Shown: positions 52,380-61,062 of the stretch, one piece after another
Layout of the letters: every line of letters starts with the position of its first letter
Numbering within the stretch: position 1 is the stretch's first letter
Assembly (NCBI RefSeq): GCF_002723955.1
Contig: NZ_BEWN01000001.1
Location: forward strand, 434,001-498,000
Direction: 5' to 3'
Origin: Gluconobacter frateurii
GTDB taxonomy: Bacteria > Pseudomonadota > Alphaproteobacteria > Acetobacterales > Acetobacteraceae
DNA length: 64,000 nucleotides
Made by a program: the position numbers and the translations under genes
Notes under the pieces: generated by a model
Database searches by the model: none
What the model was told of the DNA's origin: nothing
The model's input: the letters and a program-made list of their open reading frames with translations, nothing else

Positions 52380-52723
52380 GCGCGAACCATACAGCTGGCC
52401 GCCTGAAAAAGCGGCCGCAGTTTCTGCGTGTTGCCGGGAAGGGGCGTAAAGTCGCTACCCCGGGAATGGTTGTGCAGATCCTGCAGGATGATACCCAGCC
52501 TGAAAGCCGTGTCGGCTTTACCGTCACGAAAAAGGTTGGGAATTCAGTCATCCGAAATCGCACCAGACGCCGCCTCCGTGAGGTGCTGCGTCTTGTTGCA
52601 CGTGAGGATGGTCTCCCAACAGGGGACTTTGTCCTGATTGGTCGAGACGGTACCCGCCGACGCGATTTTTCTCTGCTTCAGGAAGATCTCCGGAAAGCCC
52701 TCCGTAAGGGTACGGAAAAATGA
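52376..52723 (+). CDS. rnpA: Ribonuclease P protein component
   Basis: Protein cofactor of RNase P, which trims tRNA 5' ends. The conserved family sequence starts at [16 protein letters not shown] and continues through [20 protein letters not shown], the RNA-binding signature. The first ATG in frame (52466) would remove the whole N-terminal strand-helix region. Upstream of that the frame contains no ATG, GTG, TTG or ATN codon back to a stop inside rpmH; only CTG at 52376 (overlapping the rpmH TGA as CTGA) or CTG at 52403 remain. I give 52376 (115 residues). The stop overlaps the yidD ATG (ATGA). Confidence 0.9.
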   Translation: MSANHTAGRLKKRPQFLRVAGKGRKVATPGMVVQILQDDTQPESRVGFTVTKKVGNSVIRNRTRRRLREVLRLVAREDGLPTGDFVLIGRDGTRRRDFSLLQEDLRKALRKGTEK

Positions 52724-52968
52724 CAGGCTTTTTTAGCAAGCCTGTCACTGTCTTCCTGCTCGCACTGATTGATTCTTACAAACTTTTCGTCAGTCCATAT
52801 CTGGGACGGAACTGCCGGTTTGAGCCGGGGTGTAGCACCTATGCTGTCATGGTGATCAAATCGCATGGCCCGTTGCGGGGCGGATGGCTGGCATGCAGGA
52901 GACTCCTGCGCTGTCATCCTTGGTCAAAAGGGGGTTGTGACCTCCCTCCTGAGCGCCATCAGCATTAA
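52720..52968 (+). CDS. yidD: Membrane protein insertion efficiency factor YidD
   Basis: Small membrane-associated protein that aids YidC-dependent insertion. The 82 residues show the family pattern: an N-terminal amphipathic helix ([19 protein letters not shown]), the cysteines in EPGCSTYAV and [13 protein letters not shown]. It is coupled to rnpA and sits 90 bases before yidC, the standard order. Confidence 0.97.
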   Translation: MTGFFSKPVTVFLLALIDSYKLFVSPYLGRNCRFEPGCSTYAVMVIKSHGPLRGGWLACRRLLRCHPWSKGGCDLPPERHQH

Positions 52969-53058
52969 AAAACGCGGCCAGCTATTGTTTTGATCGCGGT
53001 TTTCGGCCACTTGAGGCTCAGCATTCCTCCGTAGAGACGAAAGACCGGCATCCGCCCG

Positions 53059-54780
53059 ATGGAAATCAAGCGCATCATTGCGGCCACTATCCTCTCGGCC
53101 CTCATCCTGATCGGTTTCGACTATTTCATGCCGAAGCCCCATCAGGACAGTCATCCCGCTGTCACGCAGACTGCTGCGACACAGTCCCCATCAGCCCCGG
53201 CTCAGGCCGCACCCTCAGAGGCTGCTCCTGAACCTGCGGTAACGGCGCGACGTATCGCAATCACGAGCGAAGACGTGCAGGGTTCCCTGAACCTCAAGGG
53301 TGCGCTGCTTGATGATGCGGTGCTGACCAAGTATCGCGCCACACTGGCGAAGGACAGCCCGCTGGTCCGCCTGCTGGATAAGCCTGGCAGCGAGCATCCG
53401 AACTTCTTCGTTATTGGCTGGAGCAATGCTCCGGGTTCGAATGCCAAGGTGCCTGACCTGAATACGGTCTGGACCAGTGCAGACGAAGCTCTGTCTCCTG
53501 GTCATCCGGTGACGCTGAAGTGGGACAATGGCGAAGGGCTGATCTTCACAATCCAGCTGTCGGTCGATGAGCATTACATGTTCTCGGTCGTCCAGTCCGT
53601 GGAGAACCATTCCTCACAGCCGGTCGCTCTGGTTCCGTTTCAGCGTGTTCAGCGTGACTATCAGGCAGCAGAAGGGTTCTGGACGGCTCATGAAGGCCCG
53701 ATTGCCGTCATGGATGGTCGTCTGAATGACGAAACCTACAAGAATGTCCGCAAGGGTGCCGAGCACGCAGACCATACGTTCTGGGCCAAGGGTGGGACTG
53801 GTGGCTGGGGCGGTATCAGCGACAAGTACTGGCTGACGGCGGTAGCACCAGACGCTAATGCCGCTGTCACGGCCAGCTTTGCCTATGCGCCTGGCAATCC
53901 CGGTTCGTATCGGATTGGCTTTACCTCGCAGGCTCCCCAGCAGATCATGCCGAACGGCACGATCACGCAGACGAGCCATCTTTTTGCCGGTGCGAAGGTT
54001 CCGAGCCTGCTTCAGTCTTATAGCAGCAACCTGCACATTGCGGATTTTGACAAGGCAATTGATTTCGGTTGGTTCAGCTTCCTGACGCGCCCGATCCTGT
54101 ATCTGTTGCACTGGCTGTATCTGCATCTTGGTAACTTTGGTCTGGCGCTGATGGCGCTGACGTTGATCGTCAAGATCGTGCTCTTCCCGCTGGCGTCCAA
54201 GGCTGCCACGTCTTCCGCGCGGATGCGTCTGCTGGCTCCGAAGATCAAGGAGATCCGCGAGAAGAACAAAGACGACCCGATGGTGATGAACCAGAAGGTC
54301 ATGGCCCTGTATCGGGAAGAGGGCGTGAACCCGGCCAGTGGGTGCCTGCCGGTTCTGATCCAGGCTCCAATTTTCTTCTGCCTGTACAAAATGCTGAACA
54401 TCAGCATTGACGAGCGTCATGCACCGTTCTTCGGCTGGATCCGTGATCTGTCCGTCCCAGACCCGACGAACATCTTCAATCTGTTTGGTCTGATCCCGTT
54501 TGATCCAACGGTTTATTTCTCCTTTCTGCATATCAGTGTCTGGGGAGCCGCTTTGGGTGTTACGTTCTGGCTGCTGCAGCGTCAGACGATGGTCAGCATG
54601 GACCCGGCTCAGGCGCGCATCATGCAGTTCATGCCGCTGGTGTATGTGTTTGTGATGTCCGGGTTCCCGGCCAGTCTTCTGGTCTATTACACCTGGAACA
54701 ACCTGCTGACGTTCGCTCAGCAGACCTTTATCCAGAGCCGCGCCAAGCTGCCGGTTCCAGTTGCCAAGAACGGACGCTGA
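53059..54780 (+). CDS. yidC: Membrane protein insertase YidC
   Basis: Inner-membrane insertase that folds and inserts membrane proteins with or without Sec. The 573 residues have an N-terminal helix, a Pro/Ala linker (about 30-60), a large periplasmic beta-sandwich domain (about 65-320), and the conserved five-helix core beginning LLHWLYLHLGNFGLALMAL, with the cytoplasmic hairpin MVMNQKVMALYREEGVNPA and the hydrophilic-groove region in helix 2. The C-terminus is basic (RAKLPVPVAKNGR). Confidence 0.98.
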   Translation: MEIKRIIAATILSALILIGFDYFMPKPHQDSHPAVTQTAATQSPSAPAQAAPSEAAPEPAVTARRIAITSEDVQGSLNLKGALLDDAVLTKYRATLAKDSPLVRLLDKPGSEHPNFFVIGWSNAPGSNAKVPDLNTVWTSADEALSPGHPVTLKWDNGEGLIFTIQLSVDEHYMFSVVQSVENHSSQPVALVPFQRVQRDYQAAEGFWTAHEGPIAVMDGRLNDETYKNVRKGAEHADHTFWAKGGTGGWGGISDKYWLTAVAPDANAAVTASFAYAPGNPGSYRIGFTSQAPQQIMPNGTITQTSHLFAGAKVPSLLQSYSSNLHIADFDKAIDFGWFSFLTRPILYLLHWLYLHLGNFGLALMALTLIVKIVLFPLASKAATSSARMRLLAPKIKEIREKNKDDPMVMNQKVMALYREEGVNPASGCLPVLIQAPIFFCLYKMLNISIDERHAPFFGWIRDLSVPDPTNIFNLFGLIPFDPTVYFSFLHISVWGAALGVTFWLLQRQTMVSMDPAQARIMQFMPLVYVFVMSGFPASLLVYYTWNNLLTFAQQTFIQSRAKLPVPVAKNGR

Positions 54781-54786
54781 GACGCC

Positions 54787-55455
54787 ATGAAAGAAGTCGC
54801 GGGCCCTCCTACTCCAGAGCAGATTGAAGACGGACGTCTTCTTTTTGCGGGGGAGTGCGAGTTTTTCTTCGGGTCCCAGAAGATCGAGCAGCTTCCACCA
54901 GTCGGTCGGCCTGAAGTTGCATTCGCAGGACGTTCGAATGTTGGTAAATCCAGCATCATCAATGCCCTGACGGGACGAAAGGCGCTTGCACGCGCGTCTT
55001 CCGAACCTGGGCGCACCAAGCAGCTCAACTTCTTCAATCTGTCAGACCGCATTTCTCTCGTGGATATGCCGGGTTACGGTTTTGCGAAGGCTGCAAAGTC
55101 CGTCAAGGAAGATTGGCAGAACATGATGTTCGCTTATCTCCGTGGCCGGACGACGCTCGCACGCGTTATTCTGCTTCTTGATGCCCGCATCGAGCTCAAG
55201 CCGTCCGACAAGGATGTCATGGAACTTCTGGATCGGGCAGCAGTCGTTTTTCAGATCGTTCTGACCAAGTGCGATCAGGTGCGGCCCACGGCACTCAAAG
55301 CCAAGATTGCGGATGTGGAAGCTCTTGCGCTCAAGCATGCTGCTGCCTATCCACGCATCGTTTGCACCAGTAGCCAGACCGGCGAAGGTATCGAAGATCT
55401 GCGTGCGGAAATTGCCCGCTTTGCAGATCCTGCCAAGACCTCAGTGGAAGGATAA
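54787..55455 (+). CDS. engB: Ribosome biogenesis GTPase YsxC/EngB
   Basis: GTPase needed for late 50S assembly. The 222 residues have an N-terminal extension, then the P-loop [28 protein letters not shown] (switch I), [11 protein letters not shown] (G3) and LTKCDQVRP (G4). It starts six bases after yidC and ends eight bases before argB. Confidence 0.96.
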   Translation: MKEVAGPPTPEQIEDGRLLFAGECEFFFGSQKIEQLPPVGRPEVAFAGRSNVGKSSIINALTGRKALARASSEPGRTKQLNFFNLSDRISLVDMPGYGFAKAAKSVKEDWQNMMFAYLRGRTTLARVILLLDARIELKPSDKDVMELLDRAAVVFQIVLTKCDQVRPTALKAKIADVEALALKHAAAYPRIVCTSSQTGEGIEDLRAEIARFADPAKTSVEG

Positions 55456-55463
55456 GTCCGGCC

Positions 55464-56399
55464 GTGAGCAAAAAGACCCACAGTGAAAAGCTGCCGGAAA
55501 TTCCGCCGGCCGTGAATATGGATGATGCCCAGCAGCAGGCGGCCATCCTTGCCAGTGCCCTTCCGTATCTGCGGCGTTATGCCGGTGACACCATCGTTGT
55601 GAAGTATGGTGGCCATGCGATGGGCGAGGGAAAGCTTGCCAGCGCTTTTGGCTACGATATTGCCCTGCTCAAGCTGGTGGGGATCAACCCGATCGTCGTG
55701 CACGGCGGTGGCCCGCAGATCAGTTCCATGCTGGATCGTTTGCAGATTCGTTCCCATTTCATAGATGGCCTTCGCGTGACAGACGCCGCGATGGTGGACG
55801 TCATCGAAATGGTTCTCGCTGGCAGTGTGAACAAGCAGGTTGCAGAACTCATCAATCGTGCTGGTGCGATGGCTGTTGGTATTTCCGGCAAGGACGGGAG
55901 TCTGATCCAGGCGCGTAAGATGACCCGGAGCCGTCGCGATCCGGACAGTCAGATCGAGAGCGTGATTGATCTTGGGTTTGTCGGTCAGCCGGAAAAGATT
56001 GATCCGCGCGTGCTGTACGCCCTGCTTGGGTCAGGGTTGATCCCGGTCATTGCTCCAGTCGGTGCGGGCGAAAACGGTGAGACGTACAACATCAACGCCG
56101 ACACGGCAGCTGGTGCAATCGCCGGCGCAGTTCATGCTTCACGTCTGCTGATGCTGACAGATGTTCCGGGTGTTCTGGATCGGGACGGTAAGTTGATTGA
56201 GGAACTGAGTGCTGAAGAGGCGCGCAACCTTATCAAGGATGGCACGATCTCGGGCGGTATGATCCCGAAGGTTGAAACCTGTCTGGACGCTGTTCAGAGC
56301 GGCGCGAAGGCTGCCGTTATTCTGGATGGCCGTGTGCCGCATACCTGCCTGTTGGAGCTGTTCACACGGGCTGGACCGGGAACGCTCATCAAAGCATGA
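55464..56399 (+). CDS. argB: Acetylglutamate kinase
   Basis: Second step of arginine biosynthesis, phosphorylating N-acetylglutamate. It has 311 residues from a GTG at 55464. Motifs: [37 protein letters not shown] (feedback-sensitive type N-terminal region is short) and [15 protein letters not shown], then [11 protein letters not shown]. Found with engB in many alphaproteobacteria. It is closed by a terminator whose stem lies inside the 3' coding end of the convergent GGDEF-like gene. Confidence 0.97.
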   Translation: MSKKTHSEKLPEIPPAVNMDDAQQQAAILASALPYLRRYAGDTIVVKYGGHAMGEGKLASAFGYDIALLKLVGINPIVVHGGGPQISSMLDRLQIRSHFIDGLRVTDAAMVDVIEMVLAGSVNKQVAELINRAGAMAVGISGKDGSLIQARKMTRSRRDPDSQIESVIDLGFVGQPEKIDPRVLYALLGSGLIPVIAPVGAGENGETYNINADTAAGAIAGAVHASRLLMLTDVPGVLDRDGKLIEELSAEEARNLIKDGTISGGMIPKVETCLDAVQSGAKAAVILDGRVPHTCLLELFTRAGPGTLIKA

Positions 56400-56405
56400 A
56401 CCGGA

Positions 56406-57389
56406 TTATGGCGCTTCGTAAGAGAAGCGCCATTTTTTTTGCTCGTCCATAGCGTCGTGAAGGGCCTGTGTCGCTCTCTCAAGCAGAGTGTCAGGAGAGG
56501 TTTCCTGATCTTCTGGCTCCCTGCTGATAAGGCCGAGATACAGGGGAAGGTGCGCGGGCGGTTCGATCAGCAGGGGAATGCCGTGCGCTGTCATGCGTTC
56601 AGCGCGCTCGGCCATGGCAAAACGGTCCCCACCATCCATCCAGAGCGCAAATGTATTGCCGCTCAACCGTGCGACGGCATCTGTCGGGCGAACGGCTTTG
56701 CGGAGAAGGGCTATGCACTGGGCCAGAGCCTCTTCTCCCGCCTGAAAGCCGTTCTTCTGCGTGATGTCAGTTAGACCAGGGACGTATGCGACCATGAGGG
56801 TTGCTGGAAGGCCTTCCCGGTCCAGGCGCGGAATGCGACGTTCCATCTCATCTTTCAGGCCATCCCAGTTCAGAAGATTGGATGCGAGATCGTAGTGGGA
56901 TTCCCCCAGAACCCGGCGTTGAAGAGCATCATGCTCCTGAATGGTGGCAATGAATGCCATAACGGTCTGAAGGAGTTCAATTTCCTCATGAGACCAGGAC
57001 GTATTTTTCCAGAAGATCAGCCCAAGTGGAGATTGACTGCGGATAACCTCACAGATCAGGACGCCATAGTCTGAGCCGGCTGAAAACCGGATGGCGGACT
57101 GATCGGGGATGAGTGTGTTTCCTTGAAGACATTCCTGCAGACCCTGTGGAAATGCCGCGGACTGATGAAGGATGCTCTCATCCGTTGGGGGCGTGAATGA
57201 ATTGAAGAGCAGGCTGTTAGCCTGAAGAATTCCCTGAAGCTCGGTCAGCGCCGCGGCGATACCCAGACGAGGCAGAATAGCTCCGCGCATGGCCTTCAGA
57301 ATCTTGCGGATCACGGGCAGGGTTAAGGACTGATTTTCCCGCAGCGGGAGGAGGCTGGGATGGTTCAGTCCTGGATCAGGCATTGCCAC
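56406..57389 (-). CDS. Degenerate GGDEF-domain protein with GAF-like N-terminus
   Basis: Cytoplasmic protein of 327 residues. About 20-155 looks like a GAF-type sensory domain (SAIRFSAGSDYGVLICEVIR, LIFWKNTSWSHEEIELLQ), and about 165-320 follows the diguanylate cyclase layout (HYDLASNLLNWDGLKDEMERR, LPATLMVAYVPGLTDITQKNG, AVRPTDAVARL). The signature GGDEF is SGNTF at 243-247, and the upstream metal site is also altered, so it should not make c-di-GMP. It may bind nucleotides or act by protein contacts. No EAL domain is fused. Its 3' end forms the argB terminator. Confidence 0.75.
   Translation of the reverse strand: MAMPDPGLNHPSLLPLRENQSLTLPVIRKILKAMRGAILPRLGIAAALTELQGILQANSLLFNSFTPPTDESILHQSAAFPQGLQECLQGNTLIPDQSAIRFSAGSDYGVLICEVIRSQSPLGLIFWKNTSWSHEEIELLQTVMAFIATIQEHDALQRRVLGESHYDLASNLLNWDGLKDEMERRIPRLDREGLPATLMVAYVPGLTDITQKNGFQAGEEALAQCIALLRKAVRPTDAVARLSGNTFALWMDGGDRFAMAERAERMTAHGIPLLIEPPAHLPLYLGLISREPEDQETSPDTLLERATQALHDAMDEQKKWRFSYEAP
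56408..56441 (+). terminator. argB terminator embedded in the opposite gene
   Basis: ATGGCGCTTC pairs perfectly with GAAGCGCCAT around a six-base GTAAGA loop, followed by eight T residues. On the minus strand the same bases encode the last residues (KKWRFSYEAP) and most of the stop of the GGDEF-like protein. Confidence 0.93.
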
Positions 57390-57643
57390 GAAGGCTCCAT
57401 GCTGGCGCGGCCCATAAAGCCGCCTTGATGATGCAGGCTGCTACCCTGCGGCGTGGATGAACTTGAAACGGGCTTGTTGTTCCAAAGAAAGGCCCGGAGC
57501 AGATCAGGAGTTTCTTTCGGGCCGTTTCTGAGACAGTACGCTCCCTGTTTTCCATAGGCGCAATAGGTTAACGGAAGCTTAATAACGTGACCCACTCCGC
57601 TGAAGGGGAAAGAGCCGTTGACAGGCACGGCCGGGGATCGCAT
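57365..57643 (-). CDS. Possible small protein upstream of the GGDEF-like gene
   Basis: A 92-codon frame from an ATG at 57643 has coding-like composition and would overlap the start of the GGDEF-like gene by 25 bases, as coupled genes do. The product (containing [15 protein letters not shown] and [20 protein letters not shown]) matches no family I know and has no signal peptide or clear ribosome-binding site. The 57390-57681 stretch otherwise holds only the dapD upstream region. Confidence 0.25.
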   Translation of the reverse strand: MRSPAVPVNGSFPFSGVGHVIKLPLTYCAYGKQGAYCLRNGPKETPDLLRAFLWNNKPVSSSSTPQGSSLHHQGGFMGRASMEPSWQCLIQD

Positions 57644-57681
57644 GGTCCGGCGGTTTTCTGCTCCTTTTCCGGATGGTCCTG

Positions 57682-58512
57682 ATGCCTCACGATACGCTTC
57701 GCACCGCCATTGACGCTCTTTGGGAGCGTCGTAACACTCTGAACGCACAGACAGAGGGGGAAGATCGCGAGGTCATCGAAACCGCGCTTAAAGGTCTTGA
57801 TGCCGGTACGCTGCGTGTGGCCGAGCCGAGTGAAGATGGCTGGGTCGTGCATGAATGGCTAAAGAAGGCCGTTCTGCTGTCCTTCCGTCTGAATGACAGC
57901 CGCGTCATGGTCGGTGGTTGCGGTGGTGAGCCGGCTTTTGACAAGGTTCCGCTGAAGTTCGACGGCTGGGATCAGTTCCGTTTCGCTGAAGCCGGTTTCC
58001 GGGCGGTTCCGGGCGCCATTGTTCGTCGTTCGGCATTTATTGCTCCGAACGTTGTTCTGATGCCGAGCTTCGTCAATGTTGGTGCCCGTGTGGACAGCGG
58101 CACGATGATCGACACCTGGGCAACGGTTGGCTCCTGCGCCCAGATTGGCAAGAACTGCCATATCAGCGGTGGCGCTGGCATTGGTGGCGTTCTGGAGCCG
58201 CTCCAGGCTGCTCCGGTCATCATTGAAGACGACTGCTTTATTGGTGCACGTTCGGAAGTTGCTGAGGGCGTGATCGTGGAGAAGGGCTCTGTCCTGTCCA
58301 TGGGTGTGTTTATCGGTGCATCCACAAAGATTGTGGATCGTGCGACGGGTGAGATCTTTATGGGCCGTGTTCCGGCTTATTCCGTTGTCATTCCAGGTAC
58401 GCTGCCGCCGAAGGAGCCGGGTCAGCCGTCTCTCGCCTGTGCCGTGATCGTCAAGCGCGTTGACGAGCGTACGCGCTCCAAGACGTCCATCAACGAACTT
58501 CTGCGCGACTGA
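57682..58512 (+). CDS. dapD: 2,3,4,5-tetrahydropyridine-2,6-dicarboxylate N-succinyltransferase
   Basis: Succinylates tetrahydrodipicolinate in the lysine/diaminopimelate pathway. It has 276 residues from the ATG at 57682 (another ATG three codons earlier has no better ribosome-binding site). An N-terminal helical part ([15 protein letters not shown]) precedes a left-handed beta-helix of hexapeptide repeats ([20 protein letters not shown], then [19 protein letters not shown]) and a C-terminal [10 protein letters not shown]. dapE starts three bases after its stop. Confidence 0.97.
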   Translation: MPHDTLRTAIDALWERRNTLNAQTEGEDREVIETALKGLDAGTLRVAEPSEDGWVVHEWLKKAVLLSFRLNDSRVMVGGCGGEPAFDKVPLKFDGWDQFRFAEAGFRAVPGAIVRRSAFIAPNVVLMPSFVNVGARVDSGTMIDTWATVGSCAQIGKNCHISGGAGIGGVLEPLQAAPVIIEDDCFIGARSEVAEGVIVEKGSVLSMGVFIGASTKIVDRATGEIFMGRVPAYSVVIPGTLPPKEPGQPSLACAVIVKRVDERTRSKTSINELLRD

Positions 58513-58515
58513 TCT

Positions 58516-59661
58516 ATGCCGTCCCCATCTTTTCCGACTGACCCTGTTGCCCTTGCGCAGGATCTGATCCGTTGCCAGTCCGTTACTCCAGCCGATGATG
58601 GAGCACAGGCTCTTCTGGTATCGGTTCTGGAAGGGATGGGGTTTGAGGTCACGCATCTTCCTTTTGGACCAGAAGATGCGCCGACTCCGAATTTTTACGC
58701 CCGGATCGGAACGGGGAGCCCGTCTCTCTGTTTCGCAGGGCATACGGATGTTGTACCCCCCGGCGAGGGCTGGGTGCATGATCCGTTCTCCGCCGAAATC
58801 CATGATGGCCGCCTCTATGGGCGTGGCATTGCGGACATGAAGGGCGGTGTGGCCTGCTCCGTTGCAGCTATCGCCCGCTTTCTGAAAAGCCGTCCGCTCA
58901 AGGGATCGATTTCCCTTCTCATTACGGGCGATGAAGAAGGCCCGGCGCATTTTGGTACGAAGCCTGTTATCGATTGGCTGGCCGCACGTGGAGAGGTGCC
59001 GGATTTCTGCCTTCTGGGTGAGCCGACTAATCCGTCCGCTCTTGGCGATACCATCAAGATTGGTCGCCGCGGCAGCATGAATGCTGAAATTACCATGCGT
59101 GGCGTGCAGGGGCATGTGGCCTATCCCCATCTGGCGGATAATCCCGTACATCGCCTTCTGGCGGCCCTGACTGAACTGACAGGCCGCTGCCTTGATGAAG
59201 GGACGGAATGGTTTTCTCCGTCGTCTCTGCAGGTGACGAGTGTTGATGTTGGAAATCCAGCTACGAATGTTATTCCGACCGATGCGCGTGCACGGCTGAA
59301 CATACGGTTCAATGACAGCCACACGGGAGCCGCTCTGGCTGACTGGATCAGGGGCGTTGTAAGCCGTCATGCACCAGACGGCGACGTGAAGATCGCCATC
59401 AGTGGTGAAGCATTCCTGACGCAGCCAGGACCGGCAGTGAACTGTCTTGAACAGGCTGTTCAGGATGTGACGGGGCGTCGCCCGAAGCTCGATACGGGTG
59501 GCGGAACATCCGATGCCCGCTTCATTTCGCAGTATTGTGCTGTTGCAGAGTTTGGTCTGGTGGGCGCGACCATGCACAAGCGGGACGAGCATGTTGATGT
59601 TTCGACCCTTGAAGATCTGACCCGCATTTATCTGACGTTCATGGAAAGATTTGGCCTGTGA
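58516..59661 (+). CDS. dapE: Succinyl-diaminopimelate desuccinylase
   Basis: Zinc aminopeptidase-like hydrolase (M20 family) releasing LL-diaminopimelate. It has 381 residues. Metal and catalytic motifs: LCFAGHTDVVPPGEGW (His, Asp), GRGIADMKGG (Asp), TGDEEGPAHFGT (Glu-Glu), the lid dimerisation domain in the middle, and the final His in VGATMHKRDEHV. It is co-transcribed with dapD; its stop overlaps the next GTG (GTGA). Confidence 0.97.
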   Translation: MPSPSFPTDPVALAQDLIRCQSVTPADDGAQALLVSVLEGMGFEVTHLPFGPEDAPTPNFYARIGTGSPSLCFAGHTDVVPPGEGWVHDPFSAEIHDGRLYGRGIADMKGGVACSVAAIARFLKSRPLKGSISLLITGDEEGPAHFGTKPVIDWLAARGEVPDFCLLGEPTNPSALGDTIKIGRRGSMNAEITMRGVQGHVAYPHLADNPVHRLLAALTELTGRCLDEGTEWFSPSSLQVTSVDVGNPATNVIPTDARARLNIRFNDSHTGAALADWIRGVVSRHAPDGDVKIAISGEAFLTQPGPAVNCLEQAVQDVTGRRPKLDTGGGTSDARFISQYCAVAEFGLVGATMHKRDEHVDVSTLEDLTRIYLTFMERFGL

Positions 59662-60278
59662 CCCCAGACCGCCCGAATGGCATGCCTCCCGTCGGAGGGA
59701 TGAATGTTCCGCTCGGAGTATGGCTTCTGGGGCGCGGCCGTGGCGTCGGAATTAACTGTTTCGCGCCGGGTATGCAGCCACTCATGGCAGCGCTGGCCCC
59801 GACGGTAGCGATAGCGCTGATCGGAATTTTCGGGGCGTTTTTCATGCCCGTGGAGCAGCGCGGGCTCCGATTGACGCAGGCGCTTGTTCAGCTTGTCTGC
59901 ACGCTGCTTCAGCTTGTGGTGTCTGAGCGGTATGCCGCTTTTGCGGGGCGCAAGGGCCTGTGGTCGCGTTACGCGACGGCCTCGCTCTGGTGTGCGTGGC
60001 TGCCGCTGGTCATGATGATCATGGCCGAGGGTGTCATGCGGATGGTGATGCCGGGCAGTGCATCATCATCGGCAGCCGTTGCGGGAGTGGCTGCTGGTGT
60101 GCAGCTCTACAGCCTTTGGCTGACCTGGTATGTCACGCGCGTTGGCCTGATGATGACAGCGTTGCAGGCGGTCATCATGACGGTTTTGCAGACGCTGAGC
60201 GCTGTTGTTCTGTTCGGCCTGCTGTGGCTACTGCCACCGCATTACAATGCTTTGGTTGATCTGTTCGGGGGCGTTTGA
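59658..60278 (+). CDS. Multi-pass membrane protein coupled to dapE
   Basis: No family recognised. The 206-residue protein starts with a GTG that overlaps the dapE stop. After about 40 residues rich in Gly and Pro it has roughly five hydrophobic helices (about 43-65, 72-90, 108-130, 138-160, 168-195) with few charged residues between. It could be a Yip1-like or small transporter-type protein, but no diagnostic motif is seen. Coupling to dapE may reflect only shared expression. It converges on truA with four bases between and no terminator. Confidence 0.75.
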   Translation: MTPDRPNGMPPVGGMNVPLGVWLLGRGRGVGINCFAPGMQPLMAALAPTVAIALIGIFGAFFMPVEQRGLRLTQALVQLVCTLLQLVVSERYAAFAGRKGLWSRYATASLWCAWLPLVMMIMAEGVMRMVMPGSASSSAAVAGVAAGVQLYSLWLTWYVTRVGLMMTALQAVIMTVLQTLSAVVLFGLLWLLPPHYNALVDLFGGV

Positions 60279-60282
60279 CGTC

Positions 60283-61062
60283 TTAGGCGAACGGATCTTC
60301 AGGGTAGCCGACGCCTGTCAGGCATAAGCCGTCTGGCGGAGATGTCGGCCCTGCGGCACAGCGGTTTTTCGCTTCTAGAATATCCCGCATTTTTTCTGCT
60401 GGCCACTGGCGTGATCCGACCATGACGAGCGAGCCGACCATATTCCGGACCTGATGGTGCAGGAAGGATCGGGCTTGTGTATCGACAAGGACGAGGTCAC
60501 CCTCACGGTGGATTTTTAAGACATCCAGAGTGCGGACCGCGCTTTTGGCCTGACAGGCGATGGCCCGGAAGGATGTGAAATCGTGCGTTCCGAGCAGGAA
60601 GTTCGCACCTTCCTGCATGAGATCTACGTCCAGCGACCGTTTGACGTGCCAGACGTGGCTTTCCTGCAAGGCCGGACGAGCCTGACGGTTGAGGATGGTA
60701 AACCGGTAGCTCCGCCACGTCGCGGAGAAGCGGGCGCTCCAGTCCAGACTGACGGGCGCGGCCTGAAGCACAACGACAGGGTGGGGCTTGAGATAATATC
60801 CCATGCCATCGCGGATCTGACGGCCATTGATCGGTGCGTCGGCCGGGAAATCGAGATGGATTACCATGCCGGAGGCGTGGACGCCTGCATCCGTGCGCCC
60901 CGCTGTAATGCTGGAGACGGCACGGCCGCCAACCAGTTTTGAGGCTGCTGCCTCAATCAGGGTCTGGATGGAGAGGCCGTCTTTCTGGCGCTGCCAGCCG
61001 ACGTAATTTGTACCGTCATATTCAATCTTCAGGGCCCAGCGTGCGATGTCGTCCTCAGCCAA
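60283..61062 (-). CDS. truA: tRNA pseudouridine(38-40) synthase
   Basis: Converts uridines 38-40 in the tRNA anticodon arm to pseudouridine. The 259 residues contain KIEYDGTNYVGWQRQ, the catalytic Asp in AGRTDAGVHASGMV, and SFLHHQVRNMVGSLVMVG. It overlaps fmt by eight bases; def, fmt and truA form one minus-strand unit. Confidence 0.97.
   Translation of the reverse strand: MAEDDIARWALKIEYDGTNYVGWQRQKDGLSIQTLIEAAASKLVGGRAVSSITAGRTDAGVHASGMVIHLDFPADAPINGRQIRDGMGYYLKPHPVVVLQAAPVSLDWSARFSATWRSYRFTILNRQARPALQESHVWHVKRSLDVDLMQEGANFLLGTHDFTSFRAIACQAKSAVRTLDVLKIHREGDLVLVDTQARSFLHHQVRNMVGSLVMVGSRQWPAEKMRDILEAKNRCAAGPTSPPDGLCLTGVGYPEDPFA

Noticed and set aside
57859-59592. 577-codon minus-strand frame
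   Set aside because: Antisense to dapD and dapE across both genes and their junction, with no recognisable motifs.
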